This document shows, piece after piece, positions 22,188-34,095 of a stretch of DNA of 64,000 nucleotides. A program made the translations under genes and the position numbers. Position 1 is the first letter of the stretch, and each line of letters opens with the position of its first letter. Origin of the DNA: Hofstenia miamia (Eukaryota; Xenacoelomorpha; Acoela); contig SCFE01000074.1 of the NCBI GenBank assembly GCA_004352715.1, positions 135,563 to 199,562 of the forward strand, read 5' to 3'. The notes beneath the pieces are model-generated. The model had not been told where the DNA came from. It made no database searches and worked only from the letters and a program-made list of their open reading frames with translations.

Positions 22188-22351
22188 TTATTGAAAAATA
22201 TCATTTTTATGAAAATGTCTCTCGATTGTAAATCGTATAGTACAGAAGCAATTTGCATCATGCTGTAACAAGAAATGGTGAAAAATATCAATCAGTTCTT
22301 GTGGGAAAACCTTGGTTTCGCGTACTTGTTTGAGTAACATTTGACACATCT
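22188..22351 (-). CDS. Candidate exon, helical protein (same strand as 21838)
   Basis: The minus strand has a donor-like GTGAGTAT near 22440 and then an acceptor ATCATTTACAG (AG at 22352-22353). After it come MCQMLLKQVRETKVFPQELI, DIFHHFLLQHD and a stop at 22188-22190. The first 13 codons could also end at a GTTTTC donor after RETK, in phase 0. In that case TTCTTGTTACAG within the frame would be an acceptor and not FLLQ. Both readings are open. The composition and helical pattern suggest real coding, but the exon limits are unresolved. Translating through without a splice gives 91 codons including the upstream intron-like part. Confidence 0.35.
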
Positions 22352-22618
22352 CTGTAAATGATTCAGCAACAATTTTAGAATTACGAGTTTTTAAAAGTAC
22401 ACAAATGAAAATAATTATAAAAATTTCATGATAAATACTCACAGCTCTTTCTTTTGCATACAAAAATAATTTTCAATTTACTAAATGGCTCCAATAAATC
22501 TTACATAGGTTCTGTATGGAAGAGCATACAAAATCCTGCTTGCAAAATTAAAAAAGGGCATCTATAATAAACTTAAAATTCAAGGTAATTTGGTAAATGG
22601 GATCTTCAATTTTGATTT

Positions 22619-22812
22619 TTTGGTTCCATAGCCCCATCGGGTCCCACGGTACAATTTCCATATCACCCAAAGTTTGTAAACATTATTTGTAATATTTTGA
22701 AATCCGTGGTCCCAGTTTCGTTTTTTGTGTTTTCATGATCTAGTACAAAGCTAGTCCCAGTTAAAAAGAAGTAGTTAGTCCTAGGCTCCTGTACTATGAG
22801 AGTGGAACCAAT
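22619..22812. repeat. Possible short inverted-end repeat
   Basis: TTGGTTCCA at the left and TGGAACCAA at the right form a 9-bp inverted repeat around about 190 bp. Inside it the motif GTCCCA recurs several times with G+C-richer sequence. It may be a small MITE, but no target duplication is clear. Confidence 0.3.
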
Positions 22813-22819
22813 AAATCGC

Positions 22820-24550
22820 ATTGGCCTATTGCCCACACTACACTAAGCAGCAATTAGTAATCCATTAGCACTTTATTCAGAACTTATAATGTTGTTTACA
22901 GATTCGGAAATTTACATTAAATCATCATATTAACTCAATTGTCGTAATGCTTCGTTTAATTCTTTACTTATTTGAATAACAGGACGTCCTGCTTATTTGA
23001 ATAGGAAGCTCCATTAAAAAACTGTGATATTCGACTTAGACATTTAAACAAGTTATGCGAACTGATGGGCAATGGCTTATCACAACATTTTTGCAAAATA
23101 TTGAAGATATCAATTAGAAAAATATAATTTTAGACGTGTGCACATGTACAGCCAATCCGCATATGATACGAACATTATTTTCAAAAGAAGTTATTTAACC
23201 TGTTTTATAAATTTCACCGGGTTTAATAATTCATTTGGCATTGTTGCAAAAATGTTTTTATTAAAAATGCATATGACCATGGGAGTAGCTAGACATAAGA
23301 AAAAAGTGTCATTTAAAATTGCCTAGAAAACACATAATAAAGTTAAATTGTTATAATAACTGTATTGAAATACCAAAATTCTTTTTTACCAAGACTAGTA
23401 TTTTCTTAAGAAGTTTAATTTTTAAAAATTGATGTTTTACATCCGTTAGGCTAAATATATCGGAATCAATTATAAGATTTAATTAATTTCTGCTTATATG
23501 TATCTGACTGGGCTTATGATAATGATAAGGTCCAATTAATTGTCAATATTGGTGATGCAAATAATACTGATACATTTTCTTTCAGTAATTTCCTAAAATT
23601 CCAAAGTATCACTTTGTTTCTAGAACATGATATTTATATTTCTGACTTATATGAAATATTACTTTAATGCATAAATAAAAAAATTAATAGAGAATTGCTT
23701 AGATTTCTTTTAAGCTTTAATAGGTTGCAGAAATGAATATTTTGCTGTACAATACTTAGCAAAAGTTTAATGTAATTGATTGTTTTATCGAAATTACCAA
23801 TATACACGTAAAAACCTCATTTTGATACCTCCAGCTTTAACGATTTTTTTAAAATAATAATGAATAATAAATTTTAAATGAGAAGCCTGTTTTAAGCAGA
23901 ATCACGCGTAGGATTTTTTGACGAGACAAAGTTCCAAGCGTGTTCTAAAGGTGAAATCCCCAAAACCGTTTAAAAATTTTTTCAAAGATGGAACTTTAAA
24001 TTACCTTTATACTGTTTTCAATATTAGTTTTGCAAAATTTGATTTCTAAACCTGTAAAGATCTAATAGAATACACATACACATTGCAAAATATTTGTATT
24101 TATATCTTAATATAGTAATTTTTTAATGAATTTAGCTTCATCAATAATATTTAATTTTAGAAAATTGCAAAATTACAAGTAATTTCCGCTATGAATTTTC
24201 AAAGCCAGAGTAATTAAATTTAGGGTTGATTGTAAGGAAATTGGCAATCTAAGAAATCATTATTTATTGAGTGTAGAAGCTAGCTCATAGTTACAAATTC
24301 CATTTGAAATATAGCATACTAGGAGATATTAAATGTTACAAATATCTCATTTGTGACATATCTTCCCACATCATATGTAAATTTTTTGAATAATTCCAAA
24401 TATCTATATTTTTCGGGTTAAATTTCAAAAAGAGTGCACTTCTAAATTGCCCTTTTTGCTGATAAGTTTATTTCGTCAATTTTTGAATAATTTGTTTATC
24501 TACAACAAGCAATAATAACAATTTATATAATAAACTGGAAGGTATACTTG
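22820..24550. other. A+T-rich stretch with no supported gene
   Basis: A 62-codon frame at 23138-23326 ends in a basic segment (MGVARHKKKVSFKIA) but has no supporting splice or promoter signal. A 12-bp palindrome CAGGACGTCCTG lies at 22980-22991. Confidence 0.35.
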
Positions 24551-24553
24551 TAG

Positions 24554-24595
24554 TCAGACAGCGGGATCTTACAGATTGTTCTGCCATGTGACATG
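24554..24595 (+). CDS. Weak exon-like segment (14 codons)
   Basis: Between ATACTTGTAG and a GTGAGA donor the sequence reads SDSGILQIVLPCDM, phase 0 at both ends, in a locally G+C-richer patch. It is phase-compatible with the candidate terminal exon at 25030. It is too short to judge. Confidence 0.2.
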
Positions 24596-25029
24596 GTGAG
24601 ATTTTTTTAGTTTATTTCTTAATAGAAATTTTTTAATACATATGTATTTGCAAATTTTATGTTTACTACTATTATGCTTCTGCAATATCCAGAATGTCGC
24701 CACACAGAAGAATTGCAGGTTGAGAATTCGAATTACACACTAAGCAAACATGTCAGTCGCTCACTATTGCTATGCATACATACATTTTGATGCATGTATA
24801 ATGTACAAAGACGTCACGCGGGCGACTTATCCTCTCAATTTTCTTGAAAAAATACTAGCCTCTAACTCTGAATTGTTCCCTTTGCACATCGAGCTTCAAA
24901 AATGAATAATTCAAATAAATGAATCAAATCATTAAAGCAGTCATTTCTTTTGTAAAAATATAAACTAAGATACTAAGATACTAAAATAAACCTATGAGCT
25001 ATTTTAGTCCCCTCCCCTCCCCTTCCCAG

Positions 25030-25113
25030 AAGTTTGTAGCAGACAAAGTACCTAATAATGTTTGTGTTTTAACAATACAAATATTTCACATTTTAATTGG
25101 CAATTTCAAATAA
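25030..25113 (+). CDS. Candidate terminal exon after a strong pyrimidine tract
   Basis: A striking C/T tract (TCCCCTCCCCTCCCCTTCCC) ends in AG at 25028-25029, an exceptionally good acceptor for this A+T-rich sequence. The following 27 codons read KFVADKVPNNVCVLTIQIFH then ILIGNFK and stop at TAA. A GTACCT donor after KFVADK is an alternative end. No clear polyadenylation signal follows. The gene is not recognised. Confidence 0.3.
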   Translation, partial: KFVADKVPNNVCVLTIQIFHILIGNFK

Positions 25114-26752
25114 ATTTTGTCTTTTGATAAAATCTGCTTCTTAAGAAAACCAGCGACTTTCATCACGCACTGTACCACAGATTCAAAGTTCTGTGAACTT
25201 TCTCTACGCTAACATTTAAAGGTGCAAATTGTGCAACAATGAGCACTCAGTTTGCAACAGAACTATAACCTTGTAGCAAATTTAAAACAATGAATCTCTT
25301 TTTTCGAACAAAGAAATTCCATCAATTTAGTAACGTAGTTCTATTAATATATAATGACACACAACCTGTTTGGTCAACATGAAAGGGAGCATAAATATTT
25401 AAGGTCCTTCTTCCCCAAAGTTTTCTATTTTTAATGAAATGCCTCACATATTTACAAAGAAGGGAGTACTTCTGAAATCATTTTTAGCGTTGAAATTTTT
25501 AAAAATTCAGGTCAAATCATGCTAGCAGAAGCTAGGCTTTGCTTAATTTAGATCTAAGCTGTTGTAAAAATATTTATTTGTTCCATCATCAAATGAGTTT
25601 ATCATTGTGCTATATGACTTAACCCTAAATGTACCAAATTTGTCAAAATTGACTCACATTCAAATTTTGTTTACCTGCGCATGTATTCAATAAAAACAAC
25701 ATTAGATATATATATCTCCAAAAACACCGATAATCTATTAAAATTTAAATTAGTAAAAATTTTTTTCATTCTTTTACATTATTTTTTAATTTGAATGCTA
25801 CATGTAAAATGAATCTCAAAGAGTAATGTTACTTCTAGTGTTATGAGAATTGCATATATTTATTATGCGAACATTTAGACAAAATCTTTCAGGAGATATG
25901 TTTCCAAAATTTCAAAACAATTTAGAATAACTACAATATTTTAAAATTGCTATGCATTGAGGAAAGCATTAGCCGTTGAAGTCGTCACTGCAATGTGAAA
26001 AAATTACAACCACATTATTTAAATGTCTTCACAACTTTTTTTTTTCAATGAGAGCTTCTTTAATTAATGAACTTGATTTGGGGAGTGCGTTCAAATGTAT
26101 TCCAAACAATTGATTTTGTTGTGATTTTAGGTGAATTCGTGAATTAATCAAATGCAAAAAACTTAAATTTGAATTTCATTTACAAAAAAATTCAGAGGTA
26201 CAAAAATTTTATGGTGTTACCATTTTTGTTAGTAAAAAATTATTTTTCAATTTCTTCACTAGAAAAACTGTAAAATGTTTTATCAATTTGATTCCTTACC
26301 TCTATAAATTATGAGACTATTCTAGCCACTTTAATTTTATAAAAGTTGGGCCTTAGTTTCAAATTTGGATGAACTGTTCACTATTCTCTTGCATTAAATT
26401 CTTACTTTCTCGAGTAGTAACACTTGTAGCAATATTTAAATTTATCGCATATATAGTCAAAAGCTTCCTTCAATTATCTTCCTGTAAATAGTGCTCGTAC
26501 AGCTAACTTTCACTTCTATAAGCTACAAATTTATTTTTTATGTGTATTGTGCTATAATTATATTTCTTCAGGGAAAAGCTAAATTTTACTTCGTCTCAAA
26601 ATTGAATTTACCTCCAAATTTGCACTGAATTGTGCATCTTCTGCTTGCAGAATGAAAGTTGTTTTTACTTATTGGGATTCTGTCAATTTTAAATTTTCTG
26701 ACACTATATATCTCCGAAAACGATGTCTATGAAATATAGGGTCTCTTAAAAA
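25114..26752. other. A+T-rich stretch with no supported gene
   Basis: A solo TTAACCCTAAATGTACC motif at about 25620 looks like a piggyBac-type terminus without a visible partner. Confidence 0.4.
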
Positions 26753-26950
26753 TTAACAAGACGGTCTCTAACTTTGAGTACTGTATTTTTATTTTTTATT
26801 TTGACCAAAATTTAACTATTAAACAAATAAAATCCAACATTTGAACCCTAGTAGAACTTTAACAAAGGAGGGGTTTGTCCTCAATTAAATTTCACAAGGT
26901 GAGCTGTGCCCACTCTCTCGAGTAAAACCCTAATTCAACTGCTGCGAGGT
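26753..26950 (+). mobile_element. TTAA-flanked repeat family P4, copy B
   Basis: Starts TTAACAAGACGGTCTCTAAC and shares with copies A and C the blocks GAGTACTGTATTTTT, TTTTGACCAAAATTTAA and (with C) ACAAATAAA-TCCAAC. The right end is not clear; the limit given is approximate. Confidence 0.45.
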
Positions 26951-27080
26951 TTATATCATCCACATCGAATTACGTAAATTTGAAAGCAGTCATTCCAAAA
27001 ATATTGCTAAAATCATATAAATAGCATTCCTATTTATGTGTCTATTATTTTCTTTGCGCAACCAGGCTTTAAACTTATAG

Positions 27081-27218
27081 ATGTTTGATCTTCTTTCTGT
27101 TGCCAATCAAGCATCCTTGAAAGTGTTGATGGACACTTGCCAGCACATCAAAAGATCTCTCAAACATTTTATTATGAGATTTTATACCTCATCTAAAATG
27201 TTGCCATTTAAATTTTGA
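27081..27218 (+). CDS. Short open frame, 45 residues, uncertain
   Basis: ATG follows AAACTTATAG directly and opens MFDLLSVANQASLKVLMDTC, then QHIKRSLKHFIMRFYTSSKM, then LPFKF and a stop. The first half is a convincing amphipathic helix with balanced base composition. It may be an exon or chance. No donor, promoter or homology is evident. Confidence 0.2.
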   Translation: MFDLLSVANQASLKVLMDTCQHIKRSLKHFIMRFYTSSKMLPFKF

Positions 27219-27287
27219 ATTAACAAAATTATTTTGGTATTTTATTCATTTAAAAGTCTTCTTTCCCATTGAACAAAATAAACTAAG

Positions 27288-27316
<29 letters not shown>
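27288..27316. repeat. (TA)n microsatellite
   Basis: Perfect TA run. Confidence 0.9.
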
Positions 27317-27319
<3 letters not shown>

Positions 27320-28663
27320 TCACCAAATTTTTCTTTGATGTCTAACAGGTAAATGCACATTTGAGTGACGAAGACAAACAATTAATTAAATAGTGAAGAA
27401 GTTGAGCTAAAGCGCCTTATGATATCACAGACAAATTTTATGATAAAATGTCTTTGTCAACAAGGAATTGTAGATATTTTTTTATGATTGTGCCTTTTTA
27501 AAATAAGACTTTGATGTATCTAATTCAACGTATTATTTCTTCAGATGCTTTTTGAAAGTCCTTCTTTTTCAATTGAACACAAAATAAATTTAAAGATTTC
27601 TTTTAGCTTCCACATTTTATCGTAATATATGTTAAAGCACGCAGAAATTTGTTTGTATCAAATCAGTTGCTATATAAGTGTTTTCAACTATAAAATCAAG
27701 AAAGTATAAAGAGTTTCAACGTTATATCAGCAGCGATAATAGCAAATTTTATGAATGCCCTAACTATTCAAAAGAAGTATGACCTGATACTATAGTTTTT
27801 TAACTGTTCCAGTGGAAAAGCTTGCAAATTTAAAATCGATTAAGTATTAATCAATATTTTTGAAACATCTTTTGATGAATATTTGGGCTAACATTAAGTC
27901 AAGAAAAATTCGAAATTCCTAACAATGCTCTTCTTTAAAAAATTTTTAAAAAAACTGGATTTTTCATGGAAAAATTGTGAACATTTCATAATTCCCAATT
28001 TTATAATATGCGTAGAGAAAACTGCGTGCAAATGTTGAAACACAGTTTTTACATTATGAAGGAAACATGCAGTTTAATCTTAACACAAACATGTCTAAAA
28101 AAATAATTTCCATTTGTTATTATATAGGTATATCTAGGTAGATGTTAACTTTATTGCTATGATTTTGACAGATCTCTGCAAACTTTCACTCAGAACAATT
28201 GGCAATCATTTATTTATAAATAAGTTAAACTTCTATCATTCACTGCTGATTTAAATGGATAAATCTTAATATCGAATTTATTTAGTTAATTAAATTTTGT
28301 ACATCCCAACTCAAATTAACCTCATTGAGAAAATCATAAATCTTTAAAATCTTTGGATCACTACCAATGGAAGAACCTTGTAAAAATACTGTTAAATCTA
28401 GAATCTTTAGAATTTTCAGCAATTAAACATCATTATTCGATTTCTTTAATGTGGACCCTGTTTTTTGCGCTCAATTTTTCCAATTTTCGACAAAAATATC
28501 AACACTTTTGCTGAAAAATTTGCAAATATATTTCAGTTCTCTTCCTACTAAATAAAAATTTTCTAAAAAAATATTTTTGATCTGATTGAACATATAATAA
28601 AATTTGACAAAATTTTGTGTATGCCCTTCTTATTACCGCAATAAAAAAGTTTTTGTTTTTGTT

Positions 28664-28900
28664 TATATGAAACGTATTGAATTTTGCGTTCTTGCATTAA
28701 GAAACCAACGTACATGTCCACGAAAGCTGATAGGGCAAACAGTGGCCACTATTTTTGGAATGGTATTGATTGAATATAATTTGGCTCATTCGATAACATT
28801 TATTTTGTCAGCAATTATACGAATGAATACAGATTTAAAAACTGGAATTTATTTATTCATACATAATTATTTAAATGTGAATTGGGTATGCTATTTCTAG
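28664..28900 (+). CDS. Open frame with hydrophobic segments, uncertain
   Basis: An ATG within a longer open stretch (28604-28900) gives MKRIEFCVLALRNQRTCPRK, then LIGQTVATIFGMVLIEYNLA and a further hydrophobic region with IIRMN and LFIHNYL. The N-terminal half has balanced composition. It could encode part of a membrane or helical protein, but frames of this length are expected by chance here, and no splice or promoter signal supports it. Confidence 0.2.
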   Translation, partial: YMKRIEFCVLALRNQRTCPRKLIGQTVATIFGMVLIEYNLAHSITFILSAIIRMNTDLKTGIYLFIHNYLNVNWVCYF

Positions 28901-29168
28901 AGCAAAATAAATGTTTGACGAAAGATGGCTGCTTAGGAAAAAAATTTACATTTTATAAGTCAAAATACTTGGTGATTTTGATCCAATTGGATGTTTAATC
29001 GTAAGTCAAGCAGCACTGAGTTCATCACCAAATATGTTTTGAGTTGAAGAAATATTTTACCATCACAGTGATTGTTTATATTCATCCAGTCTAGATGCTA
29101 TATTGGCAATAAATGATCATTGTGAGTGGACTGACGAGGAAAGTGAAATCAAATTTGCATGTTTTTAC

Positions 29169-29270
29169 CAAAAAATTTTGTACAGGTTCGTTCGCAGGAC
29201 TTTCTGACGTGGGCAGGAACATCTCAGTTGTCATCAACTTGAGTGACCCAAAGTATTGAAAAATTCGACC
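29169..29270 (-). CDS. Candidate internal exon, minus strand
   Basis: On the minus strand GATGAATTTTCAG forms an acceptor and GTAAAA a donor around exactly 34 codons. They read GRIFQYFGSLKLMTTEMFLP then TSESPANEPVQNFL. The segment is far more G+C-balanced than its flanks and has a hydrophobic start and a Ser/Pro-rich end. It is phase 0 at both ends, like other minus-strand candidates at 33988 and 21838. Not recognised by family. Confidence 0.45.
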
Positions 29271-29921
29271 CTGAAAATTCATCTCCCTACATTAGTTCTA
29301 ATTTGAAAATTTTTACAATACATGTAATTTTTTAGATTTAATCAATCAAAATCAATGTTGAAAGCCTGACGGGGAAAATTCCATTATGTTCCCCATTGTG
29401 GACACCAATTTACCTCTATATACCTATACGTGTATTTGTAAAATAGTAGAATTTGACCATTTCGATGTTATTAAAGCGTCCATAAACATTGTCTGCGCAA
29501 ATTGTTCCGATCTGTCATGACGGAGACATGAATAATTCATTCATTCGAATTCAAGTGTTTATTGAAATCAAAAACAATATTGTTCCAGAAATTATTATTA
29601 CACTCAACCGCTTTCCCTGCATTTGATTATATCTGCTTATCTCCGATGTAAAATTCCTCATATTTAATATTTACTATCAAGAAATTAATATTCATTAGTG
29701 AATGAAACCTTAACGCAATTCATACATTGAATGACGTAAGTTCACGTTTAAAGAGTACCGATTTATCGGAGATTTTGAATCCACCTCGAAATATTTTTAT
29801 TATTAAGAAATTGAATAGGAGATTTTTTATTTCACTGTGGAAATGAAATTGATAACTTAAATCTTATGTTCACCGATGATGTTTATAAATATTTTATCAT
29901 TGCAGTGCGATTTGCATACTA

Positions 29922-30284
29922 CGGGGTGTCCAAAAAGTCTGGGCACACTGGAATATTAGATATTTTAAGGTTGCAATTATAATTCATAGTATTTTTACTA
30001 CTTATTTGAATAAATTTATAATGTCAACTCCCCCATTAAATTTCCTAATCACTTTCACCACTCTTTAAGACCAAAGTGAACTTTTCCTGTATGAAGTACA
30101 TTAAGGTCATCTGCTATATTTCAACATGACCATTTTTCACAGTCACTGAAAACTATCAGTTCACCTCTTCCTTTTTTGTCAAGTTCATACCTGATCTATG
30201 AATGCAAAAAGTGTTGTTAATTTTAATGCATACCTTAAACATATCTAATTATGCTATGTGCCCAGTCTTTACGAACAGACTGCA
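29922..30284. mobile_element. Mariner-type MITE
   Basis: The left end reads CGGGGTGTCCAAAAAGTCTG followed by GGCACA. The right end, read from the other strand, is CTGCAGTCTGTTCGTAAAG then ACTGGGCACA. About 22 of 29 positions agree, so these are diverged terminal inverted repeats. The GGGTGTCCA-AAGTCTGG-CACA style is typical of mariner/Tc1 elements, which insert at TA. A TA lies at the left junction. About 360 bp, no transposase. Confidence 0.6.
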
Positions 30285-30517
30285 GTCATGTGCGGGTACA
30301 TGCAGTACCCGAGGATACAGGTGAATGTCCCTAATTATTATTTAGTACAGGTAAACTTTCTGCCATCTAATTATTTTCATAAACATTACCATAAATACAA
30401 GGTTGAAAACAGTAGGTTTAACATAGAATGAGCATGAATTGTGATAAAAATTTGTGATAGAAATTTTGGTTTTGAGTTGGTTAAAAGTAAAGAAGTTTCT
30501 TTACTCTAACATCACTA
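30284..30517. mobile_element. Degraded hAT-type remnant
   Basis: AGTCATGTGCGGGTAC at the left closely resembles the TAGTGATGTGCGGGTA terminus of the complete element at 1036. TAACATCACTA near 30507-30517 resembles its inverted end. It directly abuts the right end of the mariner-type MITE. No target duplication is preserved. Confidence 0.5.
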
Positions 30518-30794
30518 ATAAATACAAAAGTAATTCACAATCCAGTTGTGTTTTACATTTACAAGCTTAGTGCCTTTTTGCTTTAATATGAAGAATGTAG
30601 CACTTGAAGTACTCTTAAATTAGCTTTGCATCCTTTTATAAAACAATGATTTATTTATAACACACAATTAATGTTGCAAAAAATATCAAAACGTAATGTG
30701 AAAAGACATTGCATATATTAACTATTGGTATAAATGAAATGCAAACTAAATTAATATTCTTTTGTGTTTGACTAACAGATTATCATCTCATTAG

Positions 30795-31036
30795 TTAACT
30801 CTTTCACTGCGAAATTCGACTTTAGTCACACGGCCAACATTATGTCTGACTGCGAAATTCGACTTCAGTCCACATCTCTGAAAAAACTTCTTCTTTTACT
30901 GCGATATTCGATCATAGTCACAAAGTGCATAAAATAATGGTGCCAGCTGTACGATAAGTTTTACTCTTCAAAAACATGATAATACATACCCCATTGAGAA
31001 TTTCTGAAAATTCATGAAACGCAGTGAAAGGGTTAA
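30795..31036. mobile_element. piggyBac-type MITE P2 with three internal repeats
   Basis: TTAA at 30795-30798 and 31033-31036 flank 234 bp whose ends are CTCTTTCACTGCG and, inverted, CCCTTTCACTGCG (12 of 13 identical). TTAA duplication and CCCTTT-type ends are the piggyBac signature. The left half has three copies of a roughly 25-bp unit, ACTGCGAAATTCGACTTTAG and variants, at about 30806, 30849 and 30898. The TIR core ACTGCG begins each unit, so these are likely reiterated transposase-binding sites. Confidence 0.85.
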
Positions 31037-32312
31037 CAACCGGTTACTTTAAATTCACTAGGCGTAAAAATCAATGGTTTAATATCTGGAAATTCGCTGA
31101 ATACAAGCTGTCAATTAATTGCACAATGTATTAACGATTTAACCCAAAGTGTAAATATGAATTGTTTATATTTATATTTAGAGCTATTTTTCTCATTCAT
31201 TAACCTCCATAGTGCTTCAAAAAGGCCTACTTTCTTGTTCTATTTGTAATTTAAATAAACTCATTGATGTATGTGATCTTCCAATTTTCTCATAGCCAAT
31301 TAAATTTCTTCGACTAAATTAGTACACTGATTACAATTGTAGTTTACAATTTTAATGTCCTTGAAAAGTTTTACGCCTTGGGAGCAATTGGCTAAATAAG
31401 TAATTTAAATGTCTATTTATGCATGCCCTAGGCTATTCTTAGATTCATAAAAAGGCGTTCGTTGAATTATTGTAATTAGAATTTTAAAGTATTTCACCAT
31501 AATTTTCTTAAAAGATTGTTAAATTTTAAAGCGACATTTTCTAATTTGAAAATTATGCAATGTTCAAAATAAATAGCCTAAATCCTAATATTCCACATTT
31601 AAAACTTAAATAACTTTCTAAATATTTGGATAATTTTAGTGGGGCTTGCTTTAAATTATTTCTTGAAGTTTCGAATTTTCTATGCTTATCCATGTTAACC
31701 CCAAATATCTTATAAATTAATGCTCAAGCAGTATGTTGAGATGCTGTTAATAACTCAAGAAATAACAGTTTTGTTATGGTACACTATACGGAAAATAGGA
31801 GCATCATCATAACCAAAGAAAATTTGCACAGGATGTATAAATTCATCCATCTACAAGTCAATTAAATAGTGATGCCATGCAAAATTCAAGTTAACTGGGA
31901 TAGTGTTCCACAACGCTATTCCTTAATTTCAGTATTTCCTGAATTAATGATTCAATGCAATTACTGTCAAACAGAGATGTAAATAAAACTAAGTCAAATA
32001 TTTTTTAATCTTCAATAATTGTTTTGCAACAAGGCTCATTAAAATTTACTAAGTATTATGGAAGTTAATACAATTTTCAATGTTTAATATTAGGATGTCC
32101 TGTATCATTAGTACATTAGTTATCTTTTGTACTCATTTGCTCTTCACGTCATTGTCCTAGTATTGAGATAAGTTAACTTGTCTGCCAATAAAAATAAGAT
32201 CAAAACAATACAGTGAAGATAAAAGAAGCTTTTGCAATAATGAAATTAATCTAAGAAGGCGATTAAAATTATAGATGAATAAGTATTGATGCAGGGTTGT
32301 ACTCATAAATAA
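31037..32312. other. A+T-rich stretch with no supported gene
   Basis: Nothing recognised. Confidence 0.45.
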
Positions 32313-32425
32313 TTAACCAGGGGGCTCTAAATTTGAGTACTGCATTTTTACATTTATTTTGACGAAACTTAATGTCACAACAAATAAATTCCAACGCTAA
32401 GATGAATGAGCACCTTGAGCACCCT
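32313..32425 (+). mobile_element. TTAA-flanked repeat family P4, copy C
   Basis: Starts TTAACCAGGGGGCTCTAAAT and shares TTTGAGTACTGCATTTTTA, ATTTTGAC-AAA-TTAA and ACAAATAAATTCCAACG with copies A and B. The right boundary is approximate. Confidence 0.5.
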
Positions 32426-32597
32426 GTATTGATGTCAACACAAATATACAAAGCTAATCCCAAATAAGGTTTATCTAGTTTAAGGGCAAATGCAAAATCA
32501 AATAGTTAGCATCACAGATTGCTAGGAATAAATAATAAATGTCAAAGTAATTTTTTGTGAAATACTCTAGTAATAATAAATAAATATATAAAAATAA

Positions 32598-32600
<3 letters not shown>

Positions 32601-32639
<39 letters not shown>
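32601..32639. repeat. (TA)n microsatellite with TAAA lead-in
   Basis: AAATAAATA units lead into a perfect TA run. Confidence 0.9.
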
Positions 32640-32641
<2 letters not shown>

Positions 32642-33987
32642 TACAACTAACTCATTGCATCAAAGATTTTAAAATAGGAAGAATTAGGTTAAAATTATGT
32701 GGATTAAATGTCAAAAAATGAATTTTGATTATTCTGTTCCAGTTTAAAAACTAATTTAAAAAAAAGACTTTTATTGCTTGAATAAATATTGGACCTCAGA
32801 AAAGCGTATTTGAAAAGTTGTTAAAAATTAATAATAAATAAGATACTCAAAATAAAGGAACTTAAAATCATATTTTGGAAACTATTTTGTAGATTTTAGA
32901 CCTGGTTGACATTGTCATCTCTTTGAATACATAAAAAATTCGGAAGTAGAAAATTTGGTGCTGATCATGTGTGTGCCATTTACACTACATTGATAAATGA
33001 ACTTTATCATAAGGATAATATTGACTTCCGTATTCTTCACATTGTCTAATCCATTTAATCTTTGAGAAAAAAGCAAAAGCATTTAAAAATTATTTTCCCT
33101 GAGCAATCATCTGGATAAAGTGTCAGTCATAATCGAGATCTATGACTACCTTTATCAACAAAAACTAAACGAAATGAATATTGTATTAACCATTGCTTTT
33201 GTTTTCTAGAATAAAGGAGTTACTTAAAATTTCTGGACTAATTTAATATGAAGATCGCGTTGTCGTGAAGCATTACTTTCGGTTTCACCACAATCAATAT
33301 AATTGTCTTTGTCGCCAGTAATTTAAATGCAAATTATCTGCATTTATGAAATATTTACTGTATTTACTACCTGTCAGGTGTTTGTATTATTCTTAATTTC
33401 AAATAAATTACATAAGATGACTTATTTTTTATCCGCTTGATATAAATTTCCATGGATATCCATCATTCTAAGATTTTTACTAGAAACGTTTATTAATTCA
33501 TCTCTCATGATTTACCAATAACTATTCTATATACAAAAACACAGAATAGTGTTGAATCACAGAATAGTTTATTAATCACTGTTAGTTTGATTGATATGTC
33601 ATAGTTCTTTCTTTTGATTGACTTCAATAGTTTATTTCAAAACGAATATCTATAGTTTGCTATTTTGCGACACTAAGTTTGTGCAATTGCAAAATTTAAA
33701 GTGCTGATTATTTTTCTATGTAAACCAGTGATGGATTAATTGTAGCAACATAAGAAATTTGGAAAACAAAAGGTCATCTTTGAAAAGTAGACCCAATAAC
33801 AGTTGAGGATTGGAATTACCAAGTTCCTACAATTGGATAGGAATTGTAAATGTTTCTTTACATTATGTACGACACAGATCTTTTCTTTTATGTTTTACAC
33901 CTTATAAAAATAAACACAAAAACTGGAAAACATTACATTACAATGAACAGGTAAAATGAGGCCAGTAACTGGCAGGCTAAAACTGAC

Positions 33988-34095
33988 CATACAATCAAGT
34001 TGATTCAAATTCTGTTGTGAACTGTACGCTTCACAAATTTTTTTTAAGAGATGACAACATTTTGTAATATCATTTTTATGTAAATGCGTTGTCAT
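33988..34095 (-). CDS. Candidate exon, minus strand
   Basis: The minus strand has GGCCTCTACTTTCAAG before and GTCAGT after exactly 36 open codons. They read MTTHLHKNDITKCCHLLKKI then CEAYSSQQNLNQLDCM, phase 0 at both ends. The pattern suggests a helix (CCHLLKKICEAY) in a Cys-containing protein. The frame extends beyond both limits for 74 codons, so the splice sites are not forced. It could also start at its ATG. Not recognised. Confidence 0.3.

Noticed and set aside
24693-24718. Possible 26-nt exon after TGCTTCTGCAATATCCAG
   Set aside because: Good acceptor, but too short to judge, and its phase does not fit the neighbouring candidates.
29340-29420. SH3-like string NGEHNGIFP on the minus strand
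   Set aside because: There is an in-frame stop just upstream with no acceptor between, and the conserved Trp pair of SH3 domains is absent.
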